This document shows, piece after piece, positions 1 through 7,592 of a stretch of DNA of 64,000 nucleotides; positions within the stretch are counted from its first letter, which is position 1, and each line of letters opens with the position of its first letter. Position numbers and translations under genes: made by a program. The notes below the pieces were generated by a model that had not been told where the DNA came from, did not search any database, and saw only the letters and a list, made by a program, of their open reading frames with translations. Source of the DNA: a gamma proteobacterium symbiont of Stewartia floridana. GTDB taxonomy: Bacteria > Pseudomonadota > Gammaproteobacteria > Chromatiales > Chromatiaceae. Location of the stretch: contig NAUB01000024.1 in assembly GCA_003676145.1 (NCBI GenBank), positions 310,001 to 374,000 on the forward strand, given 5' to 3'.

Positions 1-32
1 CGTTGCATCATTTCGAGTTCTTTTAGTGTCAT
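1..32 (-). CDS. N-terminus of a gene running off the left edge
   Basis: An ATG at 32-30 on the minus strand overlaps the TGA stop of the preceding gene in an ATGA arrangement, and the frame stays open to the window edge. It would start MTLKELEMMQR. The overlap shows translational coupling with the two small genes upstream, so this is probably the third gene of a leftward operon in the integrated element. Nothing can be said about function from eleven codons. Confidence 0.4.
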   Translation of the reverse strand, partial: MTLKELEMMQ

Positions 33-349
33 GACTCACTCCCAATTGCCCCTTGATGGCCATCCAATACAGAGCTGACTTTTGACTCTATATTACGCAA
101 TCCGTCAACTGTACCAGCTAAGACTGCCAGTAACTGACCAATATTTATCGTTTCTTCATCCTGAATCTGATGAGCTACGTCACTATATATATTACCAATG
201 GCAGCAATTCCTACTGTGATGCTGTATATCTCGCTATTACATATGGTGCTGAGCTTTTTTAAGCGCTCATATTCTGCTGGACTCAGGGGTGTTGTGTGAG
301 AATCAGGGATTGTAGGTAGACTACTGATTAGCTCTGATATTTGACTCAT
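29..349 (-). CDS. Small hypothetical protein of the integrated element
   Basis: This encodes 106 residues and I do not recognise the family. The sequence is acidic to neutral and mostly helical in character, with no signal peptide, no membrane segment and no cysteine pair. Its start overlaps the stop of the neighbouring gene at 346-663 by 4 nt and its stop overlaps the next start, so three genes are translationally coupled. It lies at the distal end of the visible part of the element, where satellites and prophages carry variable cargo. A virion-accessory or cargo role is possible but unsupported. Confidence 0.5.
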   Translation of the reverse strand: MSQISELISSLPTIPDSHTTPLSPAEYERLKKLSTICNSEIYSITVGIAAIGNIYSDVAHQIQDEETINIGQLLAVLAGTVDGLRNIESKVSSVLDGHQGAIGSES

Positions 350-663
350 GACAGCAACTCTCCATGTTTGCAGGAAAGCTCATTCAACTGAATCTGTTTG
401 GCTTTCTCAACGAGTTTCAAGAAACTCTCTCCTCCTTGTGTTTCTAAATAGGAATTTATCTCATCGCATTCGTCAAAAGTACCTGACATAGAATCTGTTA
501 ACGCCTCTGATATCAGTGTTGTATAAGTAACATGAGTTACCTGGAGATCCTCTATATCACCACACTCAATCTGCTGTAAAAGGGTGGTAGCGGCTTCAAT
601 GTGATAAAGCCTTTGATAGATGTTTTCCAGCGTTAGAGCAACACTGTGAATATGTGTGTCCAT
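346..663 (-). CDS. Small hypothetical protein, first gene of a leftward operon
   Basis: This encodes 105 residues of unrecognised family. It starts at an ATG about 20 bp left of a divergent promoter region and is followed with a 4-nt overlap by another small gene. It has no signal peptide or transmembrane segment, is rich in Glu, Leu and Thr, and is predicted helical by composition. It is transcribed divergently from the ribbon-helix-helix gene at 746-895, so that small DNA-binding protein is a plausible regulator of this operon. That link is inference from layout and the shared inverted repeat at 683-710. Confidence 0.5.
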   Translation of the reverse strand: MDTHIHSVALTLENIYQRLYHIEAATTLLQQIECGDIEDLQVTHVTYTTLISEALTDSMSGTFDECDEINSYLETQGGESFLKLVEKAKQIQLNELSCKHGELLS

Positions 664-682
664 AATAATATCCCTAGTTATA

Positions 683-710
683 ATGTAATGACAATGTGCT
701 ACAATTACAT
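683..710. promoter_or_regulatory. Inverted-repeat operator candidate in a divergent promoter region
   Basis: ATGTAAT (683-689) and ATTACAT (704-710) form a perfect 7-bp inverted repeat with centres 21 bp apart, two helical turns. It lies between the leftward gene starting at 663 and the rightward ribbon-helix-helix gene at 746. The minus strand also reads TTGACA, 16 nt, TAGTAT across this region, a usable sigma-70 promoter for the leftward operon. Small RHH proteins often bind such repeats and repress their own region; binding here is inferred. Confidence 0.4.
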
Positions 711-745
711 ACTAGCTCAACAACAGAGAATGTCAATACATCGTC

Positions 746-895
746 ATGACACCACCAAAGACAGAATTTATCCAGATAAGGATCGAACCGGAACTAAAGG
801 AAGAGGCCAAGAAATTAGCTGACAAGGAGGGTAGAACCCTGAGTAACTGGGTTGTATGGTTAATCCAAAATGAAATTTCCAAGGAATCTCAATAG
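746..895 (+). CDS. Arc/MetJ-type ribbon-helix-helix protein (49 aa)
   Basis: This 49-residue frame begins MTPPKTEFIQIRIEPELKEE. It shows the short hydrophobic beta strand (FIQIRI) followed by 'EPELKEEAKKLADKEGRTLSNWV' spread over two helices, which is the ribbon-helix-helix pattern of Arc-like DNA-binding proteins. Such proteins dimerise through the strand and insert it into the major groove. It is the only rightward protein gene in the visible element and sits between a divergent operon and three rightward small RNA genes. It is not part of an obvious toxin-antitoxin pair because no toxin frame follows it. The start has a weak ribosome-binding site. The family call is sound; the target is inferred. 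Confidence 0.7.
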   Translation: MTPPKTEFIQIRIEPELKEEAKKLADKEGRTLSNWVVWLIQNEISKESQ

Positions 896-945
896 GTTAT
901 TTTATATATACTGGATATATATCAGTAATTGCCTAGACTTAGAGA

Positions 946-1032
946 AAGGATCAGGGTTATCCTGATTCATACAAGGCTTGCCAGCCCCTCGGGCTTCTAA
1001 CCCGAGTTCATGTTGGCGAGCCTTTCTTTTTT
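946..1032 (+). ncRNA. Structured small RNA, copy 1 of a duplicated pair
   Basis: A promoter-like pair, CTGGAT (911-916), 17 nt, TAGACT (934-939), precedes about 87 nt of structured RNA. The first hairpin pairs 948-955 with 961-968 around a 5-nt loop. The second, larger one pairs 975-983 with 1014-1022 and encloses a 6-bp stem (988-993 with 1001-1006) closing the 7-nt loop CTTCTAA (994-1000). A T-rich tract (1023-1032) follows, so the large hairpin also acts as the intrinsic terminator. The same architecture recurs at 1320-1405 with a compensatory T-A to C-G change in the inner stem, which supports a real folded RNA. The loop has the form of a tRNA anticodon loop (C, U, then UCU, A, A). Function is unknown. 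Confidence 0.6.
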
Positions 1033-1035
1033 AAA

Positions 1036-1064
1036 TTGACACTGTCCAGCTTTGTAACTAAGAT
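1036..1064 (+). promoter_or_regulatory. Near-consensus sigma-70 promoter for the middle small RNA
   Basis: TTGACA (1036-1041), a 17-nt spacer and TAAGAT (1059-1064) lie directly after the terminator of the first small RNA. The expected start point (about 1069-1071) coincides with the first base of the long hairpin described next. Confidence 0.6.
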
Positions 1065-1068
1065 TTTT

Positions 1069-1145
1069 ACAAACCTCTCGTGGACTGAACCACCTATGGC
1101 AATTGGAGCCGGACGGTCGTAGATCATGAGGGGTTTTGTCTTTTT
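1069..1145 (+). ncRNA. Small RNA formed by one long hairpin with intrinsic terminator
   Basis: The predicted transcript of about 77 nt begins where the promoter at 1036-1064 would initiate. Bases 1069-1082 pair with 1125-1139 over 14 bp with a single bulged T and two wobble pairs, and a CTTTTT tract (1140-1145) follows immediately. The internal part (1083-1124) can form a further GAC/GTC pair and a GGC/GCC hairpin. It is unrelated in sequence to its two neighbours but shares their orientation and compact promoter-hairpin-terminator design. The size is similar to the CI immunity RNA of satellite phage P4; that comparison is by analogy only. Confidence 0.55.
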
Positions 1146-1284
1146 ACAAACTGATAAAACCCTAATCTTGGCTTATAGACCTTGGTCTCTTCCTCTTTAA
1201 ACTGCTAGCTTATCAAGCCGGCATAGTCTCAATAGATCGTTAGCTACTGTTTATATTGGTTTTTTTAAATCTATCTCGTTGCAA

Positions 1285-1313
1285 TTGATTTGCACTTACC
1301 ATTTACCTAATCT
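1285..1313 (+). promoter_or_regulatory. Promoter of the third small RNA
   Basis: TTGATT (1285-1290), exactly 17 nt, and TAATCT (1308-1313) sit just upstream of the second copy of the duplicated RNA. The corresponding pair upstream of copy 1 has the same spacing and alignment, so the duplication included the promoter. Confidence 0.5.
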
Positions 1314-1319
1314 TTGGAT

Positions 1320-1405
1320 AGGAGATCAGGAAATTCCTGACCCTAAAAAGGCTCGCCAACACCCCGGGCTTCTAACCTGGGTAAAAGTTGACGAGCCTTT
1401 TTTTT
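1320..1405 (+). ncRNA. Structured small RNA, copy 2 of a duplicated pair
   Basis: This matches the RNA at 946-1032 in layout: a small hairpin (1326-1330 with 1336-1340, 5-nt loop), then an 11-position outer stem (1350-1360 with 1387-1397, one C-A mismatch), an inner 6-bp stem (1363-1368 with 1376-1381) and the identical 7-nt loop CTTCTAA (1369-1375), then eight T residues (1398-1405). The loop is invariant while stem bases differ mostly in pair-preserving ways, the signature of a functional loop. A run of A residues before the stem means the hairpin can also terminate leftward transcription from the gene at 1452-2234. Confidence 0.6.
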
Positions 1406-1451
1406 AAATAGTGCCTACTTAGATGGCCAATATGATATCGAAGCTTATTCG

Positions 1452-2234
1452 CTAATCTGAAGAAAGTATCGCTAAAGCCTCGGCATCTTTGCTGATACCC
1501 TCAAAGTACTTAGAGAGCTGATCGAATTCCACGAAATCTAGTAAGAAATAGTTTGTTCTCTGATTGCCACTTTTTTCAATAAATGCGTAATCAACCTCGA
1601 ATTGAAAATTGTTTTCGATAAGAGTAGGCACAGTCTCTGTGTAAAAATCTACACTAAACATCTTCTCGAATGAGCTACATATGACAACAGGGAATTCCAT
1701 AACTTCCTGTAGAGATCGATTCTCTATCTTAACACCTGGAATTGAAACAGGTCGCTTACTCATCGACGTCATTGCGTTAAGCACCTGATTAACTGCTTTG
1801 TAGAAGATTTCTTTATCAGGTTCTTTTTTCGATTTTGTTGCAAAAAGTTTTGCAACCCTTTCTCCTTGGGACAAGTAGTGATGCTCTTTCGTATAACTGT
1901 TATTTGCACGAAATCCACTGGTTGAACAAACAAGCTTTTTTGCCGATTCCATATCTTTATCGGCAAACCAAAATACTGAATAAGATGAGACAAACTTGCA
2001 TTCAACAAAAAGCCGTACAGCAATATCACCATTTCTACGGCCGGCATAATCAGTTGTAGGCCACAAGCGTTCTGCAATGAGATCGATCTCACGTGCTTTA
2101 TTCTGAACTTGATCCATGTAGTATGGGCTAACAATTACATGCCACCCTTGCTCTGACAACCACCGCGCAACCCTCGCATGAAAGTTATTCCCGCTGCTTC
2201 TAACGAGATCCACGATATCCTTCGGTACATCCAT
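1452..2234 (-). CDS. PD-(D/E)XK nuclease-like protein
   Basis: The 260-residue product contains 'REIDLIAE' followed about 25 residues later by 'LFVECKF'. This is the D...ECK arrangement of the restriction-endonuclease-like fold, with Asp and Glu-x-Lys as the metal-binding and catalytic residues. An upstream helix with Trp-rich text (ARWLSEQGWHV) matches the usual first helix and strand of that fold. The remaining 150 residues carry no motif I recognise. I chose the ATG at 2234 because a GGTGGA sequence lies 7 nt before it; a GTG at 2249 is the alternative. It is the second gene of a pair with 2262-2873 (27-nt gap), inside element cargo space. A DNA-targeting or defence role is plausible but not shown. 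Confidence 0.6.
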   Translation of the reverse strand: MDVPKDIVDLVRSSGNNFHARVARWLSEQGWHVIVSPYYMDQVQNKAREIDLIAERLWPTTDYAGRRNGDIAVRLFVECKFVSSYSVFWFADKDMESAKKLVCSTSGFRANNSYTKEHHYLSQGERVAKLFATKSKKEPDKEIFYKAVNQVLNAMTSMSKRPVSIPGVKIENRSLQEVMEFPVVICSSFEKMFSVDFYTETVPTLIENNFQFEVDYAFIEKSGNQRTNYFLLDFVEFDQLSKYFEGISKDAEALAILSSD

Positions 2235-2261
2235 TGCTAGTTCCACCACATTTGAATTAGA

Positions 2262-2873
2262 TTAATACTCTCTTTCTATGATTTTTTGGACAATATCGTT
2301 ACACACAGGAATTTGTACTTGTGCAAAAGCAATAGTATGAGCCTTCAAGCTTAAATGAGTTTCAAGGTTGGAATTGTTTATATCCATATTTGGTTTCCGA
2401 ATTGGTTTAGGACCACCGCAGTTATGCTCTAGAATTAATGCAAAACGCTCTGTAGCATCCTTGAGATTCGGTGAATACCCTCTAGCTAGTGAAAACTCAT
2501 ACGCCCCTGTAATATCCGACTTACTTTCGACAAATGTCAATGCTGCACCAAGAGCTGAGTTTAGGGCACTCAACCCTTCATCCTCATCATATACTTCATC
2601 CATGAATAAATAACTTAGCGCTGAATGGAGATAATATATTGTCTCAAGGACAACAAGATCTGTATTAACAGTTTGATAGTATTTGCGAAGTTTTTTGTCA
2701 TTGCTAATGTCTCTTATAAAGCTTCCCGCTTGGTAGAGAAGAAGCATGGCAAGTGGTACAACTACTGATTCTCCATCTACTGACGACGTATGAGAGCTAA
2801 CCAGATCGTCAATAGTGAGATTGCTACAAAACTCTTCAAGTTGTGTTTTTTTTAATCGAAAAATACCAAACAT
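2262..2873 (-). CDS. Hypothetical helical protein paired with the PD-(D/E)XK gene
   Basis: This encodes 203 residues of unrecognised family. It is largely helical by composition, with a hydrophobic stretch (VVVPLAMLLLYQAG) that is too short and interrupted to call a membrane anchor. It has no nucleotide-binding or zinc motif. The start is supported by AGGA 9 nt upstream, and this gene begins right at the stop of the large polyvalent protein gene. It is followed 27 nt later by the nuclease-like gene, so the two are probably co-transcribed and could act together. Confidence 0.5.
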   Translation of the reverse strand: MFGIFRLKKTQLEEFCSNLTIDDLVSSHTSSVDGESVVVPLAMLLLYQAGSFIRDISNDKKLRKYYQTVNTDLVVLETIYYLHSALSYLFMDEVYDEDEGLSALNSALGAALTFVESKSDITGAYEFSLARGYSPNLKDATERFALILEHNCGGPKPIRKPNMDINNSNLETHLSLKAHTIAFAQVQIPVCNDIVQKIIEREY

Positions 2874-2877
2874 TACA

Positions 2878-5800
2878 TTAATCCTTTTCCCGGTACATTA
2901 AATAGTCCATTAGCTCAACATCTTCACCTTCAATATCTTTCACGAGGGAATCGAATGCCCTATTGGTCGCACTCGATGGATACTTAAAGGCTATTCCACC
3001 TAGTTTATTGATAGATTTAACCAATGCCACATCTAACTCGCCCTGCCCAATTTGGGTTGCTGCATTACCAATTGCCTCATAAAACGTAGCGGCTGTCGAT
3101 CCCCCTCTGAATCCATTGATCTCACTACCTATTTCTCGGAATAATGGGAATGCACCAAGCACAGAGAGCCCCACCTCTTTTGCTATGTATGCCGCCTTTG
3201 ATTCATCATCGTCATCCCCATCGGGCCATTCACCACGTATGAGGCCCACTAAGATCGCTTCTACAGCAAATAGGAACATCATGTCAGTGACATACCGGGC
3301 TATTTCAGTAGGATTCCGGAAATCCGTTTTCCCAAACAGCTCCATGGCCACATTACCCTTTGCAAAGAAATAAGAGCCCAGGGCTGTCCAGATCTTCACA
3401 AATTCGGCCTGTCGTATGGTCGGGCTGAGACTGCCCCGCTCGATCGGAGTTCGATCGGACCACACCCCAGAGGCCTGAGATCGTGCTACTGCTCGGTCTG
3501 CTGCATGGATCAGATCTTCCTGTTTATCCGAGTTCTGTTTTGCGCCCTCATAAGCCCCCAGCCAGGTGATGGTATCGACATACCGCTGAACGAAGACAAT
3601 ACCTGCAAAATAGGACTTTCGGACCACAGGCGGGATAAAGGATGGCTTGTTGGGATCGCCGTGCAGTGTCCTGAGGGTATCGTGGATATCCTTGTTGAAG
3701 GTCTTCCCACGATTATGCATGAATGGGGATATTGACTGCACTTCCTTAATGACCTTCACTGGATGTGCAGATAGCGCCATCAATCCCTTAAGGGTGTTTC
3801 GGTACCCGATCACCGGCATAGTCTGCAGTAGGCCGAGGGGCTGCATCAATATGGTGCCAACGTTCCAGGCGATAACCGATACTGAGAAACCAGAGCGGAT
3901 GCCACGCAAGACCCTTGAAAGGATATCACCAGGCATCAGTTCACCGGCAGCCGTGTCCTTGATCCAGACATCCAGGGCCGTAATCAGCTCCTGATTGCCG
4001 GTCTCTACGGCTGCATTCCGCACCGCACTACTCGCAATGATGGACTGTGCCTGATTGACTGCTTCAGTGAGGTGAATTCTCCTCAGAACATCATGAACAT
4101 GCTGATGCCAAACCATCATATCCAGGCGGACAGGATTACCACCAGAGCCCACACGTTCTTTCGTCATGCCATCTTTTGTATGAGCGTGTGCTGACCGCCC
4201 TGCGGTCATGGCCTTGGACATCTCATTGTATTCGCTTTCCTGTATCTTCAGCGATGCCTTGCGATCGTACATCAAAGGATAATAGCCACCCTTATAGATA
4301 CCGTGTTTCGTCAGCAAGGGCATAGGCTCGACTGATGGCGGCGCTACCCCATTCTGCCTACGCTCAAGAGCAAAAAGCTCAGGCTTGTATTGCTCAATGT
4401 TGTCCCAGACATCCTGAATGAAGTCCATGTCCTTTTTATCCAGGGAATCAATGACCTTGGTCATCATATCCTCTGAGTAAGGCTTGACTCCATCGAGAAC
4501 GCTATCATGCACGGCTTCACGGCTGGACTTATTCCCGTAATTAAGCACCAGTGAGATCCGCTCCCACTTTGAAAGAGAAAGCCCCTCAAAATCCTCCTGC
4601 TTGTTCATTTTCCGCATCTCACTGTCCTTGTAGTAGCGGTGATAGATCTCATCCATCTCTTCACCCGCTTTTTCCTCAGCAGGCATGAGATTCTGTGTGA
4701 TGGCGTCATCTATAGGCCGCTTGATCAACTGATACATCAACCCATCTTTGTACCCATCCAGTCTCCGTAACACTGAGTCTGCATGTAGCAAGACATTCGC
4801 GCCATATTCGTAGGCTGCCTTTTTGGCCTTTCCTTTTATGGTGCCACTCTCCCCCTGTTTCGGACCCTTGACAGCGTTTTCTCGTATCGAGTTACCTGCG
4901 GCATCCGCTTTCAGCGAAAATTCACCTCTCGCTTCCTCAGCCATTTTCCCACCTACATAGCGCAAGTGCCTGGCCATGGCATCGATGCCCTCCAGTTCCT
5001 CGATAGTCATTTCAGACCATTCCCGGAGGCTAACACTCGCCAGGAGACCTTTACTGTCTGCATCCAGGATCTTGATCAGGTTCTGATCGTAGATAGAAAC
5101 AGTAATACCCTGTTCTTGATCGAACTGGTTTTTAGCCCAATTCGCCAGCTCCCTAAGCTTTCTGATGGCATCCTGCTCTTCTCCGTGTGATCGCTGGAAA
5201 TCGTAGGCTGAGACCAGTAGTTTCAAATAGTGGATGTAATCCTTGTGAACCTGTTTGGGATCATACTTCTTGGTCTGGATGGCGCGTAGGTGCTTTCTGA
5301 TCCGCTCAGCCTTGGCTTTCGTTTCAGACACTTCCTTGTACAGATAGTGATTGATGATCTGCTGGACCTTCGCATCCAGTTGATCCTGTGGATCTGTAGC
5401 GGTCACAGCCTTCTTTGCAGCCCGGATCTCAGCGTAGTAGTACTTCCCTGGTTTTAATTCCTGGACAGTCATCTGAGAGACGATTTGACGAACGTGGGCT
5501 TTCAGATAATCCCGATCGATCTGGCGTTTTGCTGAAGTCTGCTTGTTTAAGGCCTTGATCTCATCAAGTAATACCTTGGCCTGTTCCTCATTGTGAACGG
5601 CCTGGCGAATCTCCTCTTCAATAGATCCATCATTCAAGATGTCGCCATATTTGCCAATCATCCTCGATTCTGCTGCGGTATCGGCGGCCTGATGTAGCGA
5701 GGGTGTAGAAAGGATCGCCTCCAGCATTGCCTTTGTCGTGGCGAATCCATAGGCCTGGGCATACTCATCCGGATTGACACCACCTTTCTTAGTTTTTTTG

Positions 5801-6912
5801 AGGAGCCCTGCAGGAACACCGTTCATGATATCTTTCACAAGAAAGTAGTCCATCGGGGCATTCTTTAGGTTCTCCATGAGTTGATAGATGGGCTCTTTTG
5901 ATAGCCTCTCTTTCTCCTCTTCAATGATCGGAGCCTTTTCCGTTGCCCACTCTTTCGATCTACGCTTCGTCAGTTCGGTTAGAAGCTTCTCATCGAGAGT
6001 CTGAGTTGCTTTATCCCTAGCCTTGGCCTGGCTTTTCTGATAGGTCTCCCACTCCTTGTCACTCATTCCAGCCTGTTCTTTTGACCGGAAGAATTGATCA
6101 TAGGCGGGATTGGCAAAGGCCCGTTCGATTTCCTCCTCAGTGGCTAACAGACGATCCATGTATTGACGGATCTCGTCATTGAGCTCCACATCCAGGGATC
6201 TGATACTCTGGTAAATACTGATCAACCACCGACGAAAAGCGGCAAAGGCCTCGCTGAGTTCAATCGAGGGAGCCTTACCTTCTCTCAGATAGGACTCGAA
6301 ACCACGAGCAAATTTCTCGTGGTGCTGTTTCTCGATCTGATCAAAAGATTCGATCTCAAGCCAGTTGAATAGGGCCTGTTGGTCTTCTGGTGCCCCATAG
6401 GCTTTGGACATTTTGGCCTCAGTTTCTAAAAACAGATGCCCAGCTTCGTGAAGGAATGTAGAGAGGTTGGAGTGCTCTGTGAGCTGAATTATGCTTTGCA
6501 CATCAGTGAAGGTGATTGAACCATGTTTCAAGTCACTGTTTTCATTATCGAAATCTTGATGGTACAGGTTCCCATCGTCGTCCTTTACTCCACCAATCAA
6601 ATCACCTAGACTTATTTTTGAAGCCCCTGCTGACGGCGATGGAGTACCCTCTGAAGATTCAGAGTTCTGCTGCACCGAGATACCAGCGGGGGTTTTCTTT
6701 GCTATATCAGTATCATCCGGCATCTCCATATCTAATCCGGAATTAGCTGGCTGATACGGTGTTTTGTCTGTAGCGCCTTCTTGCAACGATTTAAGGTGTA
6801 CCTCTACCGCAGCCCTCTCGCTCATTCCTGAATCAATCAACGCCTGAATAGCAGTGATATCCTGCTCATCAACACCAATATCAGAATTACGAATACAATC
6901 AGCAAAGCTCAT
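2878..6912 (-). CDS. Large polyvalent phage-type protein with HExxH metallopeptidase motif
   Basis: The product is 1344 residues from the ATG at 6912, chosen because AGGAG lies 9 nt upstream; an in-frame ATG at 6921 abuts that site. Near residue 155 it has HEAGHLFLE, a zinc-peptidase HExxH helix, followed by 'LSEAFAAFRRWL', an arrangement common in phage-encoded polyvalent proteins. The middle is long, charged and coiled-coil-like. A hydrophobic segment (VSVIAWNVGTILMQPLGLL) and a second one (DMMFLFAVEAILVGLI) near the C-terminus resemble the LPD38-type terminal domain of such proteins. Relatives are thought to be virion proteins ejected with DNA. It follows the terminase small subunit gene by 50 nt, where structural genes would be expected. 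Confidence 0.65.
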   Translation of the reverse strand: MSFADCIRNSDIGVDEQDITAIQALIDSGMSERAAVEVHLKSLQEGATDKTPYQPANSGLDMEMPDDTDIAKKTPAGISVQQNSESSEGTPSPSAGASKISLGDLIGGVKDDDGNLYHQDFDNENSDLKHGSITFTDVQSIIQLTEHSNLSTFLHEAGHLFLETEAKMSKAYGAPEDQQALFNWLEIESFDQIEKQHHEKFARGFESYLREGKAPSIELSEAFAAFRRWLISIYQSIRSLDVELNDEIRQYMDRLLATEEEIERAFANPAYDQFFRSKEQAGMSDKEWETYQKSQAKARDKATQTLDEKLLTELTKRRSKEWATEKAPIIEEEKERLSKEPIYQLMENLKNAPMDYFLVKDIMNGVPAGLLKKTKKGGVNPDEYAQAYGFATTKAMLEAILSTPSLHQAADTAAESRMIGKYGDILNDGSIEEEIRQAVHNEEQAKVLLDEIKALNKQTSAKRQIDRDYLKAHVRQIVSQMTVQELKPGKYYYAEIRAAKKAVTATDPQDQLDAKVQQIINHYLYKEVSETKAKAERIRKHLRAIQTKKYDPKQVHKDYIHYLKLLVSAYDFQRSHGEEQDAIRKLRELANWAKNQFDQEQGITVSIYDQNLIKILDADSKGLLASVSLREWSEMTIEELEGIDAMARHLRYVGGKMAEEARGEFSLKADAAGNSIRENAVKGPKQGESGTIKGKAKKAAYEYGANVLLHADSVLRRLDGYKDGLMYQLIKRPIDDAITQNLMPAEEKAGEEMDEIYHRYYKDSEMRKMNKQEDFEGLSLSKWERISLVLNYGNKSSREAVHDSVLDGVKPYSEDMMTKVIDSLDKKDMDFIQDVWDNIEQYKPELFALERRQNGVAPPSVEPMPLLTKHGIYKGGYYPLMYDRKASLKIQESEYNEMSKAMTAGRSAHAHTKDGMTKERVGSGGNPVRLDMMVWHQHVHDVLRRIHLTEAVNQAQSIIASSAVRNAAVETGNQELITALDVWIKDTAAGELMPGDILSRVLRGIRSGFSVSVIAWNVGTILMQPLGLLQTMPVIGYRNTLKGLMALSAHPVKVIKEVQSISPFMHNRGKTFNKDIHDTLRTLHGDPNKPSFIPPVVRKSYFAGIVFVQRYVDTITWLGAYEGAKQNSDKQEDLIHAADRAVARSQASGVWSDRTPIERGSLSPTIRQAEFVKIWTALGSYFFAKGNVAMELFGKTDFRNPTEIARYVTDMMFLFAVEAILVGLIRGEWPDGDDDDESKAAYIAKEVGLSVLGAFPLFREIGSEINGFRGGSTAATFYEAIGNAATQIGQGELDVALVKSINKLGGIAFKYPSSATNRAFDSLVKDIEGEDVELMDYLMYREKD

Positions 6913-6962
6913 GGGTATCATCTCCTATGTGATTCTGTTAGAGGAAAAAAGAACAAATATGA

Positions 6963-7568
6963 TCAAACCAGCGCATCCTTGCCATCGATATGAATGTGAA
7001 TATCACTACTATCAGCATCTCTTTCGAATGCTCGGACAGATTTGTGTTTGCCAAGAAGTTCTATCAGCTTTGTGCGATCAACAAACCTGACCTCTTTCAT
7101 TTCGACTATTTCTTCGTCATCACCCCGAGCCTGAATTACTCTAATCTTCAGGCTAGCGACTAATCCACAACGAAAGACGCGAGGCCATTCCTTCACGGGT
7201 TTCAGGTTGCCATTTTCCTTAAAAAGATCTGATATATCTGCTTCAACATCATCTCTGAGCACCTCCAGGAGGTAATCTGCATCAACCATGATCCGTTCCT
7301 GCTGTGCCTTGACCTGCTCTGAAATTGCTTCTTGAATGTCATCAATTGTTAACAACCGAGATGCAGACTGACGTGCTGATTTCTCACTGTAACCGGCATC
7401 AATTGCTGCTTTTGTGGCGTTGAAATTGTGCTTGAGTAGCTCTAAAACAAATTGCTGTTGCTGGGGTTTGAGCTGATCGAATGCGCCAAATGCCAGACCA
7501 CTGGGATTCGGTTGCTGAACCAGGTCTCTACTTTCGTCTACTTTAGATAAATGCTGATTTTCTGACAT
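6963..7568 (-). CDS. Terminase small subunit (Terminase_2 type)
   Basis: Residues about 30-80 read 'LKPQQQQFVLELLKHNFNAT' followed by 'KAAIDAGYSEKSARQSASRLL', the helix-turn-helix DNA-recognition domain of phage small terminases (PF03592 type). The family binds the packaging site and hands DNA to the large terminase. The length of 201 aa is normal. GGAG lies 8-9 nt before the ATG. No large terminase gene is visible in this window. In phage-inducible islands a lone TerS redirects a helper phage's packaging machine, which is one reading of this gene. The large subunit could equally lie beyond the left edge. Confidence 0.8.
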   Translation of the reverse strand: MSENQHLSKVDESRDLVQQPNPSGLAFGAFDQLKPQQQQFVLELLKHNFNATKAAIDAGYSEKSARQSASRLLTIDDIQEAISEQVKAQQERIMVDADYLLEVLRDDVEADISDLFKENGNLKPVKEWPRVFRCGLVASLKIRVIQARGDDEEIVEMKEVRFVDRTKLIELLGKHKSVRAFERDADSSDIHIHIDGKDALV

Positions 7569-7592
7569 TTCAATAACTCCAAATATTCGATA

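Noticed and set aside
946-1405. Reading the two RNAs as integron attC sites or as tRNA genes
   Set aside because: The attC core sequences are not in place, and there is no acceptor, D or T arm; promoter plus T tract fit small RNAs better.
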